62,693 bases of DNA, from contig CAMUAL010000006.1 in NCBI GenBank assembly GCA_947086925.1, positions 1-62,693 on the forward strand. Reading direction: 5' to 3'. A program made the translations under genes and the position numbers. A model generated the notes under the pieces. The model searched no databases. It was not told the origin of the DNA and saw only the letters and a list, made by a program, of their open reading frames with translations. The DNA comes from an uncultured Clostridia bacterium. GTDB lineage: Bacteria; Bacillota; Clostridia; Christensenellales; Pumilibacteraceae. Positions 7,695-15,681 of this stretch are shown here, in pieces. Position 1 is the stretch's first letter; every line of letters begins with the position of its first letter.

Positions 7695-9092
7695 TTATTC
7701 CGGCAAATATTCTTTAAGCGAAACGCTATTCTTAACTATTTTGCGCGCGGCTTTAAGGTTTTTAACCGCGCCTATCGCCATAAGCTGAACGGCGGCGTTG
7801 CCTATAACCGTTGCTTCGCTCGGACCTGCGTAAACAGGCAGGCGGGTGGCGTTTGCGGTTAATCTGCAAAGAAGCGTTGCGTTTATGCCGCCGCCAATCA
7901 TATGAATGGCGCTCTTGCTTCCCGTAAGCTTTATAAGCCCCTCGGTTGCAATGCGGTAACACTCGGCAATGCTGTCGTAAATACTGCGGGCAATTTGCGC
8001 TATTCCTTCGGGAGCGGGCTTACCGCGTTTTATAAACCATTGCCGCACCTTTTCGGGCATGTCGCCGGGGTACATAAATTCGTCGTCGTTTACGTCGAAT
8101 ATAAATTTGCCGCCTTGTTCCTTTTCGGCAAGCGCGGCTATATCGCCGTAGCCGAGGGAATGACCCTGTTTATCCCACGTGCGCTTGCTCTCGTTTATAA
8201 TCCATAAACCCATTATGTTTTTAAGGTATCGCACAGTGTTGTCGTGTCCGAGTTCGTTTGTGTAGTCCGAGCAGGTGAAAAGCGGTTTGCTTAGTTCCGT
8301 ACCGAGCAAGCTCCACGTTCCGCAACTTATGTATTCGAAGTTGTTTTCTTCCGAAGGAACCGACACAACCGCGCTTGCGGTGTCGTGTGTGGCTACCGCT
8401 ATTACGGGTACGGATTCAACCTGCAACTCGTCGCAAACCGATTTGCTCAATTTGCCGTACACACTGCCGCTTGCGACGATAGGGGGAAACATACTGCGTT
8501 TAAGTCCGAGCTTATCGATAAGTCCCCATGCCCAATCGCCCGTGCGGGGGTCTACAAGCTGACCGGTTGATGCGATTGTGCGTTCGCATACCCGTGCGCC
8601 CGTTAAAAAGTAGGCGAATAAATCGGGTATCATAATAAATTGCTCGGCGCGTTCGTATTCGTCGGGGCAATGATTTTTCACGTACATAAGTTGGTAAATG
8701 GTGTTGAAGTCCAAAAACTGTATGCCCGTGGTTTGGTAAATTTCTTCCTTTTTTACCGTTTTGAAAACTTCTTCCTGCATTTTCTCGGTGCGGCGGTCGC
8801 GGTAATGCACGGGGTTGCCTATCATATTGCCGTTTTTGTCGATAAGCGCAAAGTCTACGCCCCATGTGTCGATTCCTATGCAGTCGAATCCGCCCGAAAG
8901 CTTTGCCTTTACTATGCCCGTTTTAAGCTCGTGATAAAGGCGGAGAATATCCCAATACAGTATACCGTTTATTTCAACGGGACTGTTGTCGAAACGGTGA
9001 AGTTCTTCTATGTCGATTTTGTTGCCGTCGAATTTGCAAAGCATTGCTCTGCCGCTCGTTGCGCCGAAGTCTATCGCCAAAACTCTTTTCAT
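7695..9092 (-). CDS. rhaB: Rhamnulokinase
   Basis: The protein has 465 residues and is a FGGY-family sugar kinase. It phosphorylates L-rhamnulose at O1 with ATP in the cytoplasm, after rhamnose isomerase and before rhamnulose-1-phosphate aldolase. The N-terminal phosphate-binding strand DFGATSGRAML (residues 8-18) is the RhaB form of the ATPase-fold motif. IDTWGVDFAL, HYRDRRT and the C-terminal MIGGGINATLLCRLTAN block are also typical of RhaB. The length is close to the family norm. The start at 9092 has GAGGT seven bases upstream. It lies downstream of rhaA on the same strand but 171 bp away, behind a terminator-like hairpin and a direct repeat, so its level may be set separately. No aldolase (rhaD) or rhamnose transporter is in the window. 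Confidence 0.93.
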   Translation of the reverse strand: MKRVLAIDFGATSGRAMLCKFDGNKIDIEELHRFDNSPVEINGILYWDILRLYHELKTGIVKAKLSGGFDCIGIDTWGVDFALIDKNGNMIGNPVHYRDRRTEKMQEEVFKTVKKEEIYQTTGIQFLDFNTIYQLMYVKNHCPDEYERAEQFIMIPDLFAYFLTGARVCERTIASTGQLVDPRTGDWAWGLIDKLGLKRSMFPPIVASGSVYGKLSKSVCDELQVESVPVIAVATHDTASAVVSVPSEENNFEYISCGTWSLLGTELSKPLFTCSDYTNELGHDNTVRYLKNIMGLWIINESKRTWDKQGHSLGYGDIAALAEKEQGGKFIFDVNDDEFMYPGDMPEKVRQWFIKRGKPAPEGIAQIARSIYDSIAECYRIATEGLIKLTGSKSAIHMIGGGINATLLCRLTANATRLPVYAGPSEATVIGNAAVQLMAIGAVKNLKAARKIVKNSVSLKEYLPE

Positions 9093-9109
9093 ATTTTACC
9101 TCTTTTTTC

Positions 9110-9184
9110 TGCCGCCGCAACGGTGAGGTTTGCGGCATGGATTTTTTTGCCGCCGCAACGGTGAAGGTGCGCGGCGTGGATTTT
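9110..9184. repeat. Tandem direct repeat, two copies of about 37 bp, between rhaA and rhaB
   Basis: Copy one begins at 9110 and copy two at 9148, both with TGCCGCCGCAACGGTGA. Both end in GGC(A/G)TGGATTTT, with a few substitutions in the middle. The copies lie in the 171-bp gap between the two rhamnose genes, 18 bp upstream of the rhaB start. Each copy also contains GCCGC and GCGGC arms that could fold. Confidence 0.8.
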
Positions 9185-9196
9185 AGTCGGGGGTTT

Positions 9197-9237
9197 AAAA
9201 AGGGCGGCAAAGCCACGTTCTGCGGACTTTGCCACCC
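9197..9237 (-). terminator. Terminator-like hairpin after rhaA
   Basis: On the minus strand GGGTGGCAAAG pairs with CTTTGCCGCCC, with one mismatch in 11, followed directly by TTTTT. It lies 27 bp beyond the rhaA stop and before rhaB. This predicts premature termination or partial read-through between the two genes. Confidence 0.75.
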
Positions 9238-9263
9238 GTGTTTTTTATATTGCCGATTTGCCG

Positions 9264-10529
9264 TTAAACACGTTTAGCTATATACTTTGCGGTGTAGTCG
9301 CGCACCGAAGTAAGCCAATCTTTGCCCACGGGAACTCCCGCTTTAAGGCAAGCCATATCCCAAACGGCATTAAACGGCAACGCCTTTGCTTCTTCGCTAA
9401 GTGCAAGACGCTCGCTGTAATCTCCTGCTTTTTCCGCCTTTTTAATCATGTCGGTAGGCTCTAATATTGCGCGGAGCATTGCGCGCGACGCGGCGCGGAG
9501 CCCGATTGCCGATGCGTAAACGCGGTTTATGCTTGCGTCGAAGTAGTCAAGCCCAATGTGGAAGTGCTTGCTTCCCAAAAGGTTTGCGCGTTTTGCTTCC
9601 GTCATAATCGAAGAAAGCGTGTCGTCGTCGATTACAACGTGGTCGCTGTCCCAACGAACGCCGCGGCTTACGTGCAACAGAATATCTTCGAAGAAGAATT
9701 TAAGCGCGCCGAACTTGTCGGAAATCTGCTCGGTGGGGTGGTAATGACCGCTGTCGAGGCAAATGCCGAGATTGTGCTTTAACGCGTAAGCAAGGTAAAA
9801 GTCGTAGCTGCCCGCAACAAAGCACTCGGTGCCTATGCCGAAAAGCTTTCCTTCCAATGCGTCTACAAGGTGCTTTTTGTCGTAAGACTTAGCAAATCCT
9901 TTATCGAGGCTGTCTATAAGCAGTTCGCGCCAATACGAGCGGTCGGCGGGGTTGTCTTTGAGTCCGTCGGGAATCCAAGTGTTAAGCACGCAAACGTCGT
10001 TTAAAGCTTTGCCTATTTGATAAGCGGTTTCGCGGGTGGTTTTAAGATGTTCAACCCAAAAATCGCGTACTTCCTTTTTGGGGCTTGTGAGCGAAAGCGT
10101 TCCGTCCATCATTTTATGAGCGAAGAACGAACCGTTATAGTCTATGCCCGCGTTGTTCTCTTTTGCCCATTCAATCCAACCTTCGAACGCGGTTGCGTCG
10201 AGTTTTTCGCGGCTCGTGGGCTTTTTCGGCTCGGCGTAAACCGAGTGAATGTTAATCTTTCTTCCTACGGGCGAAAGCGAGAACACGTAAGCAAGGTCTT
10301 GTTTAACCTCTTTTGCGTTTCTTGCGGCTCCGGGGAAGTTGCCCGTTACTACGTTTTGGCTTTCCGCCTGACCTTCTTCGAAGCCTTTTATGTCGTCAAC
10401 CTGCCAGCAGTGCAAAGAAATTCTGTTTTTGGAAAGTTCGTCAATCGCCTTGTCGGTATCCACTCCGAAATCTTTGTAAGCCGCTTTTGCAAGCTCGTAG
10501 GCGTTGAGAATTTTATTATCGTTTGCCAT
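9264..10529 (-). CDS. rhaA: L-rhamnose isomerase
   Basis: The protein has 421 residues, matching the family length. It is a cytoplasmic metal-dependent isomerase converting L-rhamnose to L-rhamnulose, on a TIM-barrel fold. Family blocks seen are RISLHCWQVDDIKGFE near the N-terminus, ILNTWIPDGLKDNP-type sequence in the middle (here VLNTWIPDG), CLDSGHYHPTEQISDK with the metal-ligand His region, and FHIGLDYFDASINR near the C-terminus. GGAGG lies about ten bases before the ATG at 10529. A good promoter (TTGCCA, 17 bp, TACAAT) gives a 24-base leader. It is transcribed away from a secreted-protein gene, and an inverted repeat between the two promoters could be a shared operator. Together with rhaB it gives the first two steps of rhamnose breakdown. 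Confidence 0.95.
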   Translation of the reverse strand: MANDNKILNAYELAKAAYKDFGVDTDKAIDELSKNRISLHCWQVDDIKGFEEGQAESQNVVTGNFPGAARNAKEVKQDLAYVFSLSPVGRKINIHSVYAEPKKPTSREKLDATAFEGWIEWAKENNAGIDYNGSFFAHKMMDGTLSLTSPKKEVRDFWVEHLKTTRETAYQIGKALNDVCVLNTWIPDGLKDNPADRSYWRELLIDSLDKGFAKSYDKKHLVDALEGKLFGIGTECFVAGSYDFYLAYALKHNLGICLDSGHYHPTEQISDKFGALKFFFEDILLHVSRGVRWDSDHVVIDDDTLSSIMTEAKRANLLGSKHFHIGLDYFDASINRVYASAIGLRAASRAMLRAILEPTDMIKKAEKAGDYSERLALSEEAKALPFNAVWDMACLKAGVPVGKDWLTSVRDYTAKYIAKRV

Positions 10530-10559
10530 TATTGTTTTTACCTCCGATATGGTACTTTT

Positions 10560-10588
10560 ATTGTATCATATCGCATAAAGTTTGGCAA
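10560..10588 (-). promoter_or_regulatory. Sigma-A type promoter of rhaA
   Basis: Reading the minus strand, -35 is TTGCCA (10588-10583) and -10 is TACAAT (10565-10560), with a 17-bp spacer. The predicted start is near 10553, 24 bases before the rhaA ATG. Confidence 0.75.
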
Positions 10589-10654
10589 CCGAAAATAACA
10601 AATTTTTGCCCGATTTAGTGGACTTTTTTGCGCTTTTGTGGTTTTGCCCGATAA

Positions 10655-10718
10655 GTACACGAGTCCGCACGTTTGCATTTATACTATTTTACCGAAAACA
10701 AATAGCGTACTCGTGTAC
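10655..10718. promoter_or_regulatory. Inverted repeat in the divergent rhaA region, possible operator
   Basis: GTACACGAGT (10655-10664) and ACTCGTGTAC (10709-10718) are perfect 10-bp inverted copies 44 bp apart. The right copy also sits inside GCGTAC-TCGT-GTACGC (10705-10720). It lies just upstream of the -35 of the rightward promoter. A two-site operator for a dimeric regulator of both directions is an inference. Confidence 0.5.
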
Positions 10719-10724
10719 GCTTAC

Positions 10725-10753
10725 TTGACAAACGGTTTTTATTGATATATAAT
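10725..10753 (+). promoter_or_regulatory. Consensus promoter giving a leaderless start at 10760
   Basis: TTGACA (10725-10730), a 17-bp spacer and TATAAT (10748-10753) match the sigma-A consensus exactly. The expected transcription start is at or next to the ATG at 10760, leaving no room for a Shine-Dalgarno sequence. Confidence 0.85.
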
Positions 10754-10759
10754 GTATTT

Positions 10760-11797
10760 ATGGATAATATGATAACATGCAAAAATGATGAAAAACCGAG
10801 GATTTTCGCCTTAATTGCGGCTCTCTGTTTATTGTTGTGCGCCGTGCTTGTGGGAGGAAGCGCCGCATTTAAAGCAAAGGGAGAGGCGGCAAGGGCGGAT
10901 ATTCCCGAAAACAGCTACGGCAGTCTTAATCTTGCCGCACAAATCGTTAAAATCGGCAACGAGTATTTTATAGAAGACGGCTACAATCACCAAATTATTT
11001 ATTCCGAAAATTTATCCGCGCCGCTCAGTTCGTGGAAGGTTATGGCAAGCGGCATTAACCGCGGTCACTCGGTTGCGGGCGACGGGCACTATTACATAAT
11101 CGACGACACCGACAACGAAACTTTTATAGGCTTTATTCGTGAGGATGACGGTTCGTTTACAAAGGTTGCTACGATAAACGTGGGCGGCTCGAATAATCCG
11201 ACAATGGACGTAATGGGAACAAACCGTCCGCACTACGTGGTGTACGACGAAAACACGCGAAAGTTTTACGGTCTTGTTTCCATGACGGGCGAGATTTACG
11301 TATTCAAATGCGAAAACGACAACGTAACAACCGAAAAGGTAATGAAAATCGACGAGCTTGACGGCGAGTACGTGCGCTCGTTCAGTATAATAGACGGCGA
11401 TATTTACTTTGTTTCGGGCAACGGAAACATTATCCGCGCAAGCCTCGATAACCTTAGCGTTATAAAGCGTTACCCCGTTCCCGACACAATGCGCAGTATG
11501 GTCAATCTCATGAAGATAGACGGCTATTATTACATATCCGTTTCGGGGCAGTCGCCCGCCGAGCAGGCGGCAAACGCCGGGTTGTTCCGCACGAGCGATT
11601 TATCGGAGCTTAAAAACTACGGCTACGAAAATATTACGCACCTGTTCGGCGGCAAGGGGATTCCTTACTACATGAGCGCGTTCGATAATAAGTATTACGT
11701 GGCTATGCAGGAATACGGTTCGGTGAGATTAGACAAACACATTTACGAATTTTCCGTATCGGAAAACGAGATAACCTCGGTAAGCGCGGTGTTTTAG
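10760..11797 (+). CDS. Secreted protein with propeller-like repeats, function unknown
   Basis: The protein has 345 residues from the ATG at 10760. A TTG at 10742 is in frame but lies inside the promoter, so I reject it. ATG 10769 is a second option. No Shine-Dalgarno sequence is visible and the -10 box ends six bases before the start, so a leaderless message is likely. Residues about 14-42 form a signal peptide (ALIAALCLLLCAVLVGGSAAF). The mature part has recurring short blocks such as NEYFIEDGYNHQI, GHYYIIDD, GDIYFVSGNGNIIRASL and GYYYISVSG, which look like blades of a beta-propeller. No enzyme motif was recognised. It is followed 12 bp later by a lipoprotein gene, and both may be displayed on the cell surface. 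Its link to rhamnose use is only positional. Confidence 0.7.
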   Translation: MDNMITCKNDEKPRIFALIAALCLLLCAVLVGGSAAFKAKGEAARADIPENSYGSLNLAAQIVKIGNEYFIEDGYNHQIIYSENLSAPLSSWKVMASGINRGHSVAGDGHYYIIDDTDNETFIGFIREDDGSFTKVATINVGGSNNPTMDVMGTNRPHYVVYDENTRKFYGLVSMTGEIYVFKCENDNVTTEKVMKIDELDGEYVRSFSIIDGDIYFVSGNGNIIRASLDNLSVIKRYPVPDTMRSMVNLMKIDGYYYISVSGQSPAEQAANAGLFRTSDLSELKNYGYENITHLFGGKGIPYYMSAFDNKYYVAMQEYGSVRLDKHIYEFSVSENEITSVSAVF

Positions 11798-11809
11798 GGG
11801 GTGCGATGT

Positions 11810-12718
11810 ATGAAAAAGATTCTTCCGCTTTTGGCGGTTATAGTAATATCGGCGGCAATGGTTTTTGCGGCTTGCGGCGAAAACAAACCCGTTCACACTC
11901 ACGAGTTCGGCGCGTGGATAACAGATAGCGAACCCACTTGCATAGAGTACGGGCAACAGAGCAGAAAGTGCGCTTGCGGCGAAAAAGAAACAATGGCAAT
12001 CGCCCCCACGTTCGAGCATGATTTCGACGAGGGAGAGTGCTATATTTGCGGCTCGCACGAGGGTAGCGAAGGACTTACTTATGCGTATAACGAATCCGCC
12101 GACGCTTACGAGCTTACCGCAGTTCCCGCAAGTCTTGCGTCGGTTACCGTAAGCAACGTATACGACGACGGCGAACACGGCGCAAAATTCGTTCTCGGCA
12201 TAGGCGCGGGGGCGTTTAAAGCGGCAAGCCCCGCATTTAACACCGCGCTCACTTCCGTTTACATCAACGAGAAAACCGAATCGATTTCCGGCGGCGCGTT
12301 TTACAACTGCACGTCGCTCGGCGAAATTCACATTCCCGAATCGCTTGGTAAAATCGGCGCAAATGCGTTTTATAACTGCCGTTCGCTCCAATCAATCGAG
12401 CTTCCCGCGCTTGTTTCCGAAATCGAGGCGGGTACGTTTTACGGTTGCGCTTCGCTTGGCGAAATCGATTTTCCGAGCGTTAAAACAGTAGGCTCGTCGG
12501 CATTTGTAAACTGCACAAGCTTACAGTCGGCTAATCTCGAAAACGCCTTAACTCTCGGTTCGTCGGCGTTTTACGGTTGCGTGTTCTTATCTTCGGTGGA
12601 TATTTCCGAGGTAACGGCAATACTCCCGTACACCTTTTACAACTGCGTGAGCCTTACGTCGGACTCGATTATCATGCCTAAGGTAACCGAGATTGCCGAT
12701 ACGGCATTTGGGGACTAA
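11810..12718 (+). CDS. Cell-surface lipoprotein with BspA-type leucine-rich repeats
   Basis: The protein has 302 residues. ATG 11810 is preferred over GTG 11801 because AGGGGG lies just upstream and the signal peptide then starts MKKILPLLAV. A lipobox VFAAC places the lipid-modified Cys about 20 residues in. A Cys-paired segment follows (EPTCIEYGQQSRKCACG and CYICG), of the type often found in Clostridia surface proteins. Then come at least six LRR_5/BspA repeats with the pattern AFYNCTSLxxIxIPxSLxxIGxNAFYNC. The last repeat stops at TAFGD, where another Cys-x-Ser-Leu would be expected, and a repeat island starts just after. The protein may therefore have lost its tail. BspA-like repeats mediate adhesion or protein binding in other bacteria; the ligand here is unknown. 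Confidence 0.8.
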   Translation: MKKILPLLAVIVISAAMVFAACGENKPVHTHEFGAWITDSEPTCIEYGQQSRKCACGEKETMAIAPTFEHDFDEGECYICGSHEGSEGLTYAYNESADAYELTAVPASLASVTVSNVYDDGEHGAKFVLGIGAGAFKAASPAFNTALTSVYINEKTESISGGAFYNCTSLGEIHIPESLGKIGANAFYNCRSLQSIELPALVSEIEAGTFYGCASLGEIDFPSVKTVGSSAFVNCTSLQSANLENALTLGSSAFYGCVFLSSVDISEVTAILPYTFYNCVSLTSDSIIMPKVTEIADTAFGD

Positions 12719-13072
12719 GTAAAAATATAAATATATTCAAGCCTTTTGACGTCAAAAAAAATACTCTTTCAGCCTTTTTGATTGCAAAAAGGTTGGAGAA
12801 AAACAATAAGGAGGCGGGACACTTGCAGATGTGTCCCGCCCCTTTAAACGCTACGGGGCAAAGCCTAAGCGTGGGGGCTCTTAATGCAAAGGGGTTGACA
12901 CCCCTTGACCCCGAGTTTAAGGTTTTATGTCACCTCGACCTAAGCGGAGAGGCCTTTTTATTATTTTCTCACCCCCTTTTAATTTCCCCCCCCCGCTATC
13001 AAGCGGGGGATAGTATTGCGCCTTTGCGGTTTTTGCTCAACTTTTTGACGCCGAAAAGTTGAAAACAAATAC
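12719..13072. repeat. Repeat island A: composite of hairpins and dispersed repeats, no gene
   Basis: This gene-free stretch contains, in order: a hairpin CCTTTTTGATTGCAAAAAGG (12774-12793 region); a perfect 10-bp stem GGCGGGACAC/GTGTCCCGCC (12813-12840); a segment with GGGGTTGACACCCCTTG (12891-12907); a dispersed palindrome (12928-12957); a C-run with AAGCGGGGG (12985-13009); and a hairpin around TTTTTGACGCCGAAAA (13037-13061). Island B at 54603-55129 has the same first, second, third and fourth modules in the same order. A 94-codon reading frame runs through it, but it is only repeat sequence. Confidence 0.8.
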
Positions 13073-13101
13073 TTGTAAATTGCAAATGGTTGTGATATAC
13101 T
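13073..13101 (+). promoter_or_regulatory. Promoter of the ecf-truA operon, leaderless type
   Basis: TTGTAA (13073-13078), a 17-bp spacer and TATACT (13096-13101). The expected start is at 13108-13110, on top of the chosen ATG 13110. ATG 13104 lies too near the -10 box to be transcribed. Confidence 0.65.
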
Positions 13102-13109
13102 TAATGCCG

Positions 13110-13931
13110 ATGATAGAACTGCGCAACGTAAGCTATATTTACAACGAAGGAGCCGAGGACGAAAAAAGGGCTCTTACCGACGTTTCTTTGACAATAAAAA
13201 GCGGCGAGTTTGTCGCGCTTGTAGGACATAACGGAAGCGGTAAAAGCACTCTTGCAAAGCTGTTCAACGGACTTATCGAGCCTAAGAGCGGCACGGTTAC
13301 GGTAGACGGGAATTTAACTTCCGACAAGAAAAAGCTTTTCGATATACGCAAAACCGTGGGCGTGGTTTTTCAGAATCCCGACAATCAGATGGTTGCGTCT
13401 ATAATAGAAGACGACGTTGCTTTCGGACCGGAGAATCTCGGACTTAAAAGCGAAGAAATAAACGAGCGCGTGCAGTGGGCGTTGGAGTGCGTGGGCATGG
13501 CGGAGCATCGCCGCGGTACGCCTTTTCGGCTGTCGGGCGGGCAGAAACAGCGAATAGCCATTGCGGGAGTTTTGGCAATTAAGCCGCGCGTTATGGTGCT
13601 TGACGAAAGTACCGCAATGCTCGACCCGATTGGACGCGACGAAGTTATGCGCGTTGTGACCCGACTTAACCGCGACGAGGGCATGACCGTTGTAATGATT
13701 ACTCATTTTATGGAAGAAGCCGCGCTTGCCGACCGCATAGTGGTTCTCGGCGGCGGTAAGATTGTCGGCGAGGGCGGAAAAGAAATCTTTAAAAACCGTG
13801 AGCTTATAGAGTCGGCGGGGCTCGAATTGCCGCTTGCCGCACGCATTGCCGCCGACCTGCGAGCGCACGGACTCGAACTTGACGACGATATAACTTTGCC
13901 CGCCGAGCTTACGGAGGCGTTATGCCGATAA
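13110..13931 (+). CDS. ecfA1: ECF transporter ATPase A1
   Basis: The protein has 273 residues from ATG 13110, giving the usual start MIELRNVSY. It is one of the two ATPases of an energy-coupling factor vitamin or metal transporter, working with EcfA2, EcfT and exchangeable S-components. Motifs are Walker A GHNGSGKST (39-47), a Q-loop in VVFQNPDNQMV, signature LSGGQ (141-145) and Walker B VMVLDE with D165-E166. The catalytic Glu is present, followed by STAMLDP in place of the more usual PT-LDP. It overlaps ecfA2 by 10 bp. The likely start of transcription is at the ATG, with no Shine-Dalgarno sequence. No S-component gene lies in this window. In many Firmicutes this block follows rplQ; here it follows a repeat island. 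Confidence 0.93.
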   Translation: MIELRNVSYIYNEGAEDEKRALTDVSLTIKSGEFVALVGHNGSGKSTLAKLFNGLIEPKSGTVTVDGNLTSDKKKLFDIRKTVGVVFQNPDNQMVASIIEDDVAFGPENLGLKSEEINERVQWALECVGMAEHRRGTPFRLSGGQKQRIAIAGVLAIKPRVMVLDESTAMLDPIGRDEVMRVVTRLNRDEGMTVVMITHFMEEAALADRIVVLGGGKIVGEGGKEIFKNRELIESAGLELPLAARIAADLRAHGLELDDDITLPAELTEALCR

Positions 13932-14848
13932 AGATTACCGACCTGAAATACGTGTACAGCGCGGGCACTCCGTTTGAAAAAACAGCACTGAATAACATAA
14001 GCCTCGAAATCGCAGACGGCGAATTTTGGGGCGTGATAGGGCATACGGGAAGCGGTAAGTCCACTTTGTTTTCACACCTTAACGCACTTACCCGTATTCA
14101 GTACGGCACGATAGAAATAGACGAATTTAAGCTTATAGGCAACGGCGGACGCAAGCCCAAGCGTAAGCACCGCCCCGATTACAAGGCTCTGCGTTCGCGC
14201 GTGGGCATGGTTTTTCAGTATCCCGAATATCAGCTTTTTGCCGAAACGGTTGAAGAAGACGTGGCGTTCGGCGCAAAAAACATAGGCGTTAAGGGCGAGG
14301 AACTTGTTGAGCGGGTAAAGGGCGCGATACAAATGGTGGGGCTTGATTACGAAGACGTCAAGTCGCGCAGTCCGTTCGATTTATCGGGCGGGCAAAAGCG
14401 GCGAGTTGCGCTTGCGGGCGTGCTTGCCATGCACCCCAAAATTCTCGTTTTGGACGAGCCTACCGCGGGACTCGACCCGCGCGGAAAAAAGGATATACTC
14501 GACCTTATTCTTAAAATAAAAAGCGAGCTTTGCCCAACCGTTATAATGATTTCGCACAATATGGACGAAGTTGCCGAATACTGCGATAAAATCGCGGTTA
14601 TGTCGGGCGGCGAGCTTAAACTCGTAAGCACTCCGCGCGAGCTGTTTACAAGCGAACAACTGCTCGGTGAATTGCACATAGAAATGCCGTGCGTCACCGC
14701 GCTTGCGTGCGAATTGAAGCGGCGGGGGCTTGACATTAACGCCTCGGTTATTACCGAAAAAGAACTGCTTGGCGAAATTTTGCGCGTTAAGGGTATGTTA
14801 AACGCAGACGCCGAAACTCCCGTTGCGGAAAAGGGGGCGGACGAGTGA
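13922..14848 (+). CDS. ecfA2: ECF transporter ATPase A2
   Basis: The protein has 308 residues, with GGAGG before ATG 13922 inside the end of ecfA1. Walker A is GHTGSGKST (40-48), the Q-loop lies in MVFQYPEYQLF, the signature is LSGGQKRR and Walker B is ILVLDEPTAGLDP. It has the insertion EEDVAFGAKNIGV typical of the EcfA2 group. The C-terminal 25 residues (after HIEMPCVTALACELKRRGLD) are variable. It should form the EcfA1-EcfA2 heterodimer that drives EcfT. The gene ends in a GTGA overlap with ecfT, which supports strict co-translation. Confidence 0.94.
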   Translation: MPIKITDLKYVYSAGTPFEKTALNNISLEIADGEFWGVIGHTGSGKSTLFSHLNALTRIQYGTIEIDEFKLIGNGGRKPKRKHRPDYKALRSRVGMVFQYPEYQLFAETVEEDVAFGAKNIGVKGEELVERVKGAIQMVGLDYEDVKSRSPFDLSGGQKRRVALAGVLAMHPKILVLDEPTAGLDPRGKKDILDLILKIKSELCPTVIMISHNMDEVAEYCDKIAVMSGGELKLVSTPRELFTSEQLLGELHIEMPCVTALACELKRRGLDINASVITEKELLGEILRVKGMLNADAETPVAEKGADE

Positions 14849-15681
14849 AAGATATAAGTTTCGGACAGTACTATCCCGTTCAAAGCCCGATTCACCGCCT
14901 TGACCCGCGCATTAAACTGCTTGCGGTTATAATGTACATTGTGGTAATCTTCTTTATTCAAAAGTTTATCGGCTTTGCCGTAATTCTTTTGTTTTTGCTC
15001 ACGGTGATTTTTATGAGCCGAGTGCCGTTTTTCAAAGTTCTGCGAAGTATAAAAGCGGTTATTTTTCTTGTTATCTTTACCGTTATTATGAGCGTTCTGT
15101 TCTACTCGTCCAAAAACGCCGCGCCTTTATGGCAGTGGAAATTCATTAAAATTTACAAATCGGGACTGCTTAATGCGGCTCGCATGGGTCTACGCCTCAT
15201 ATTTTTGGTTATGGGTCCCGCCGTGCTTACCCTTACCACAACTCCCGTCGAGCTTACCGACGGACTCGAAAGCCTGCTTAAACCGCTTGCGCTCATTAAA
15301 CTTCCCATACACGAACTTGCCATAATTATGAGTATAGCCTTGCGGCTTATTCCCACTCTTTCGGAAGAAACCGAAAAGATTATGAACGCGCAAAAAGCGC
15401 GTTGCGCCGACTTCGACACGGGCAATATATTCAAGCGGGCAAAGGCTCTTATACCAGTGCTCATTCCGCTGTTCGTAAGTTCTTTCAGACGCGCCGACGA
15501 ACTTGCCGACGCAATGGATTCGCGTTGTTACCGCGGTGCAAAAGGGCGCACCCGTATGAGGGTGCTTAAACTGAAATTCCGTGATTTCGTTGCGGCGTTT
15601 GTAATGCTTTTGTTGCTGTTTGTTATTCTCGTTCTGAGGTATAACTGGTTCGGCTGGGCGTTTATAGGGTTGCTTATATGA
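14845..15681 (+). CDS. ecfT: ECF transporter transmembrane coupling protein
   Basis: The protein has 278 residues with a GTG start overlapping the ecfA2 stop. The N-terminal block YYPVQSPIHRLDPRIKL is typical of EcfT. There are about five membrane helices, four in the first two thirds and one at the C-terminus. The two coupling motifs that contact the ATPases are present as QKARCADF and MDSRCYRGAKGRTRM. In the common form these are Ala-Arg-Gly; here Gly is Cys in both, a variant that I believe also occurs in other Clostridia. The gene ends in an ATGA overlap with truA. Confidence 0.93.
   Translation: MKDISFGQYYPVQSPIHRLDPRIKLLAVIMYIVVIFFIQKFIGFAVILLFLLTVIFMSRVPFFKVLRSIKAVIFLVIFTVIMSVLFYSSKNAAPLWQWKFIKIYKSGLLNAARMGLRLIFLVMGPAVLTLTTTPVELTDGLESLLKPLALIKLPIHELAIIMSIALRLIPTLSEETEKIMNAQKARCADFDTGNIFKRAKALIPVLIPLFVSSFRRADELADAMDSRCYRGAKGRTRMRVLKLKFRDFVAAFVMLLLLFVILVLRYNWFGWAFIGLLI

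Noticed and set aside
12778..13062. 94-codon plus-strand frame in repeat island A
   Set aside because: It is made entirely of hairpins and dispersed repeats and has no family match.
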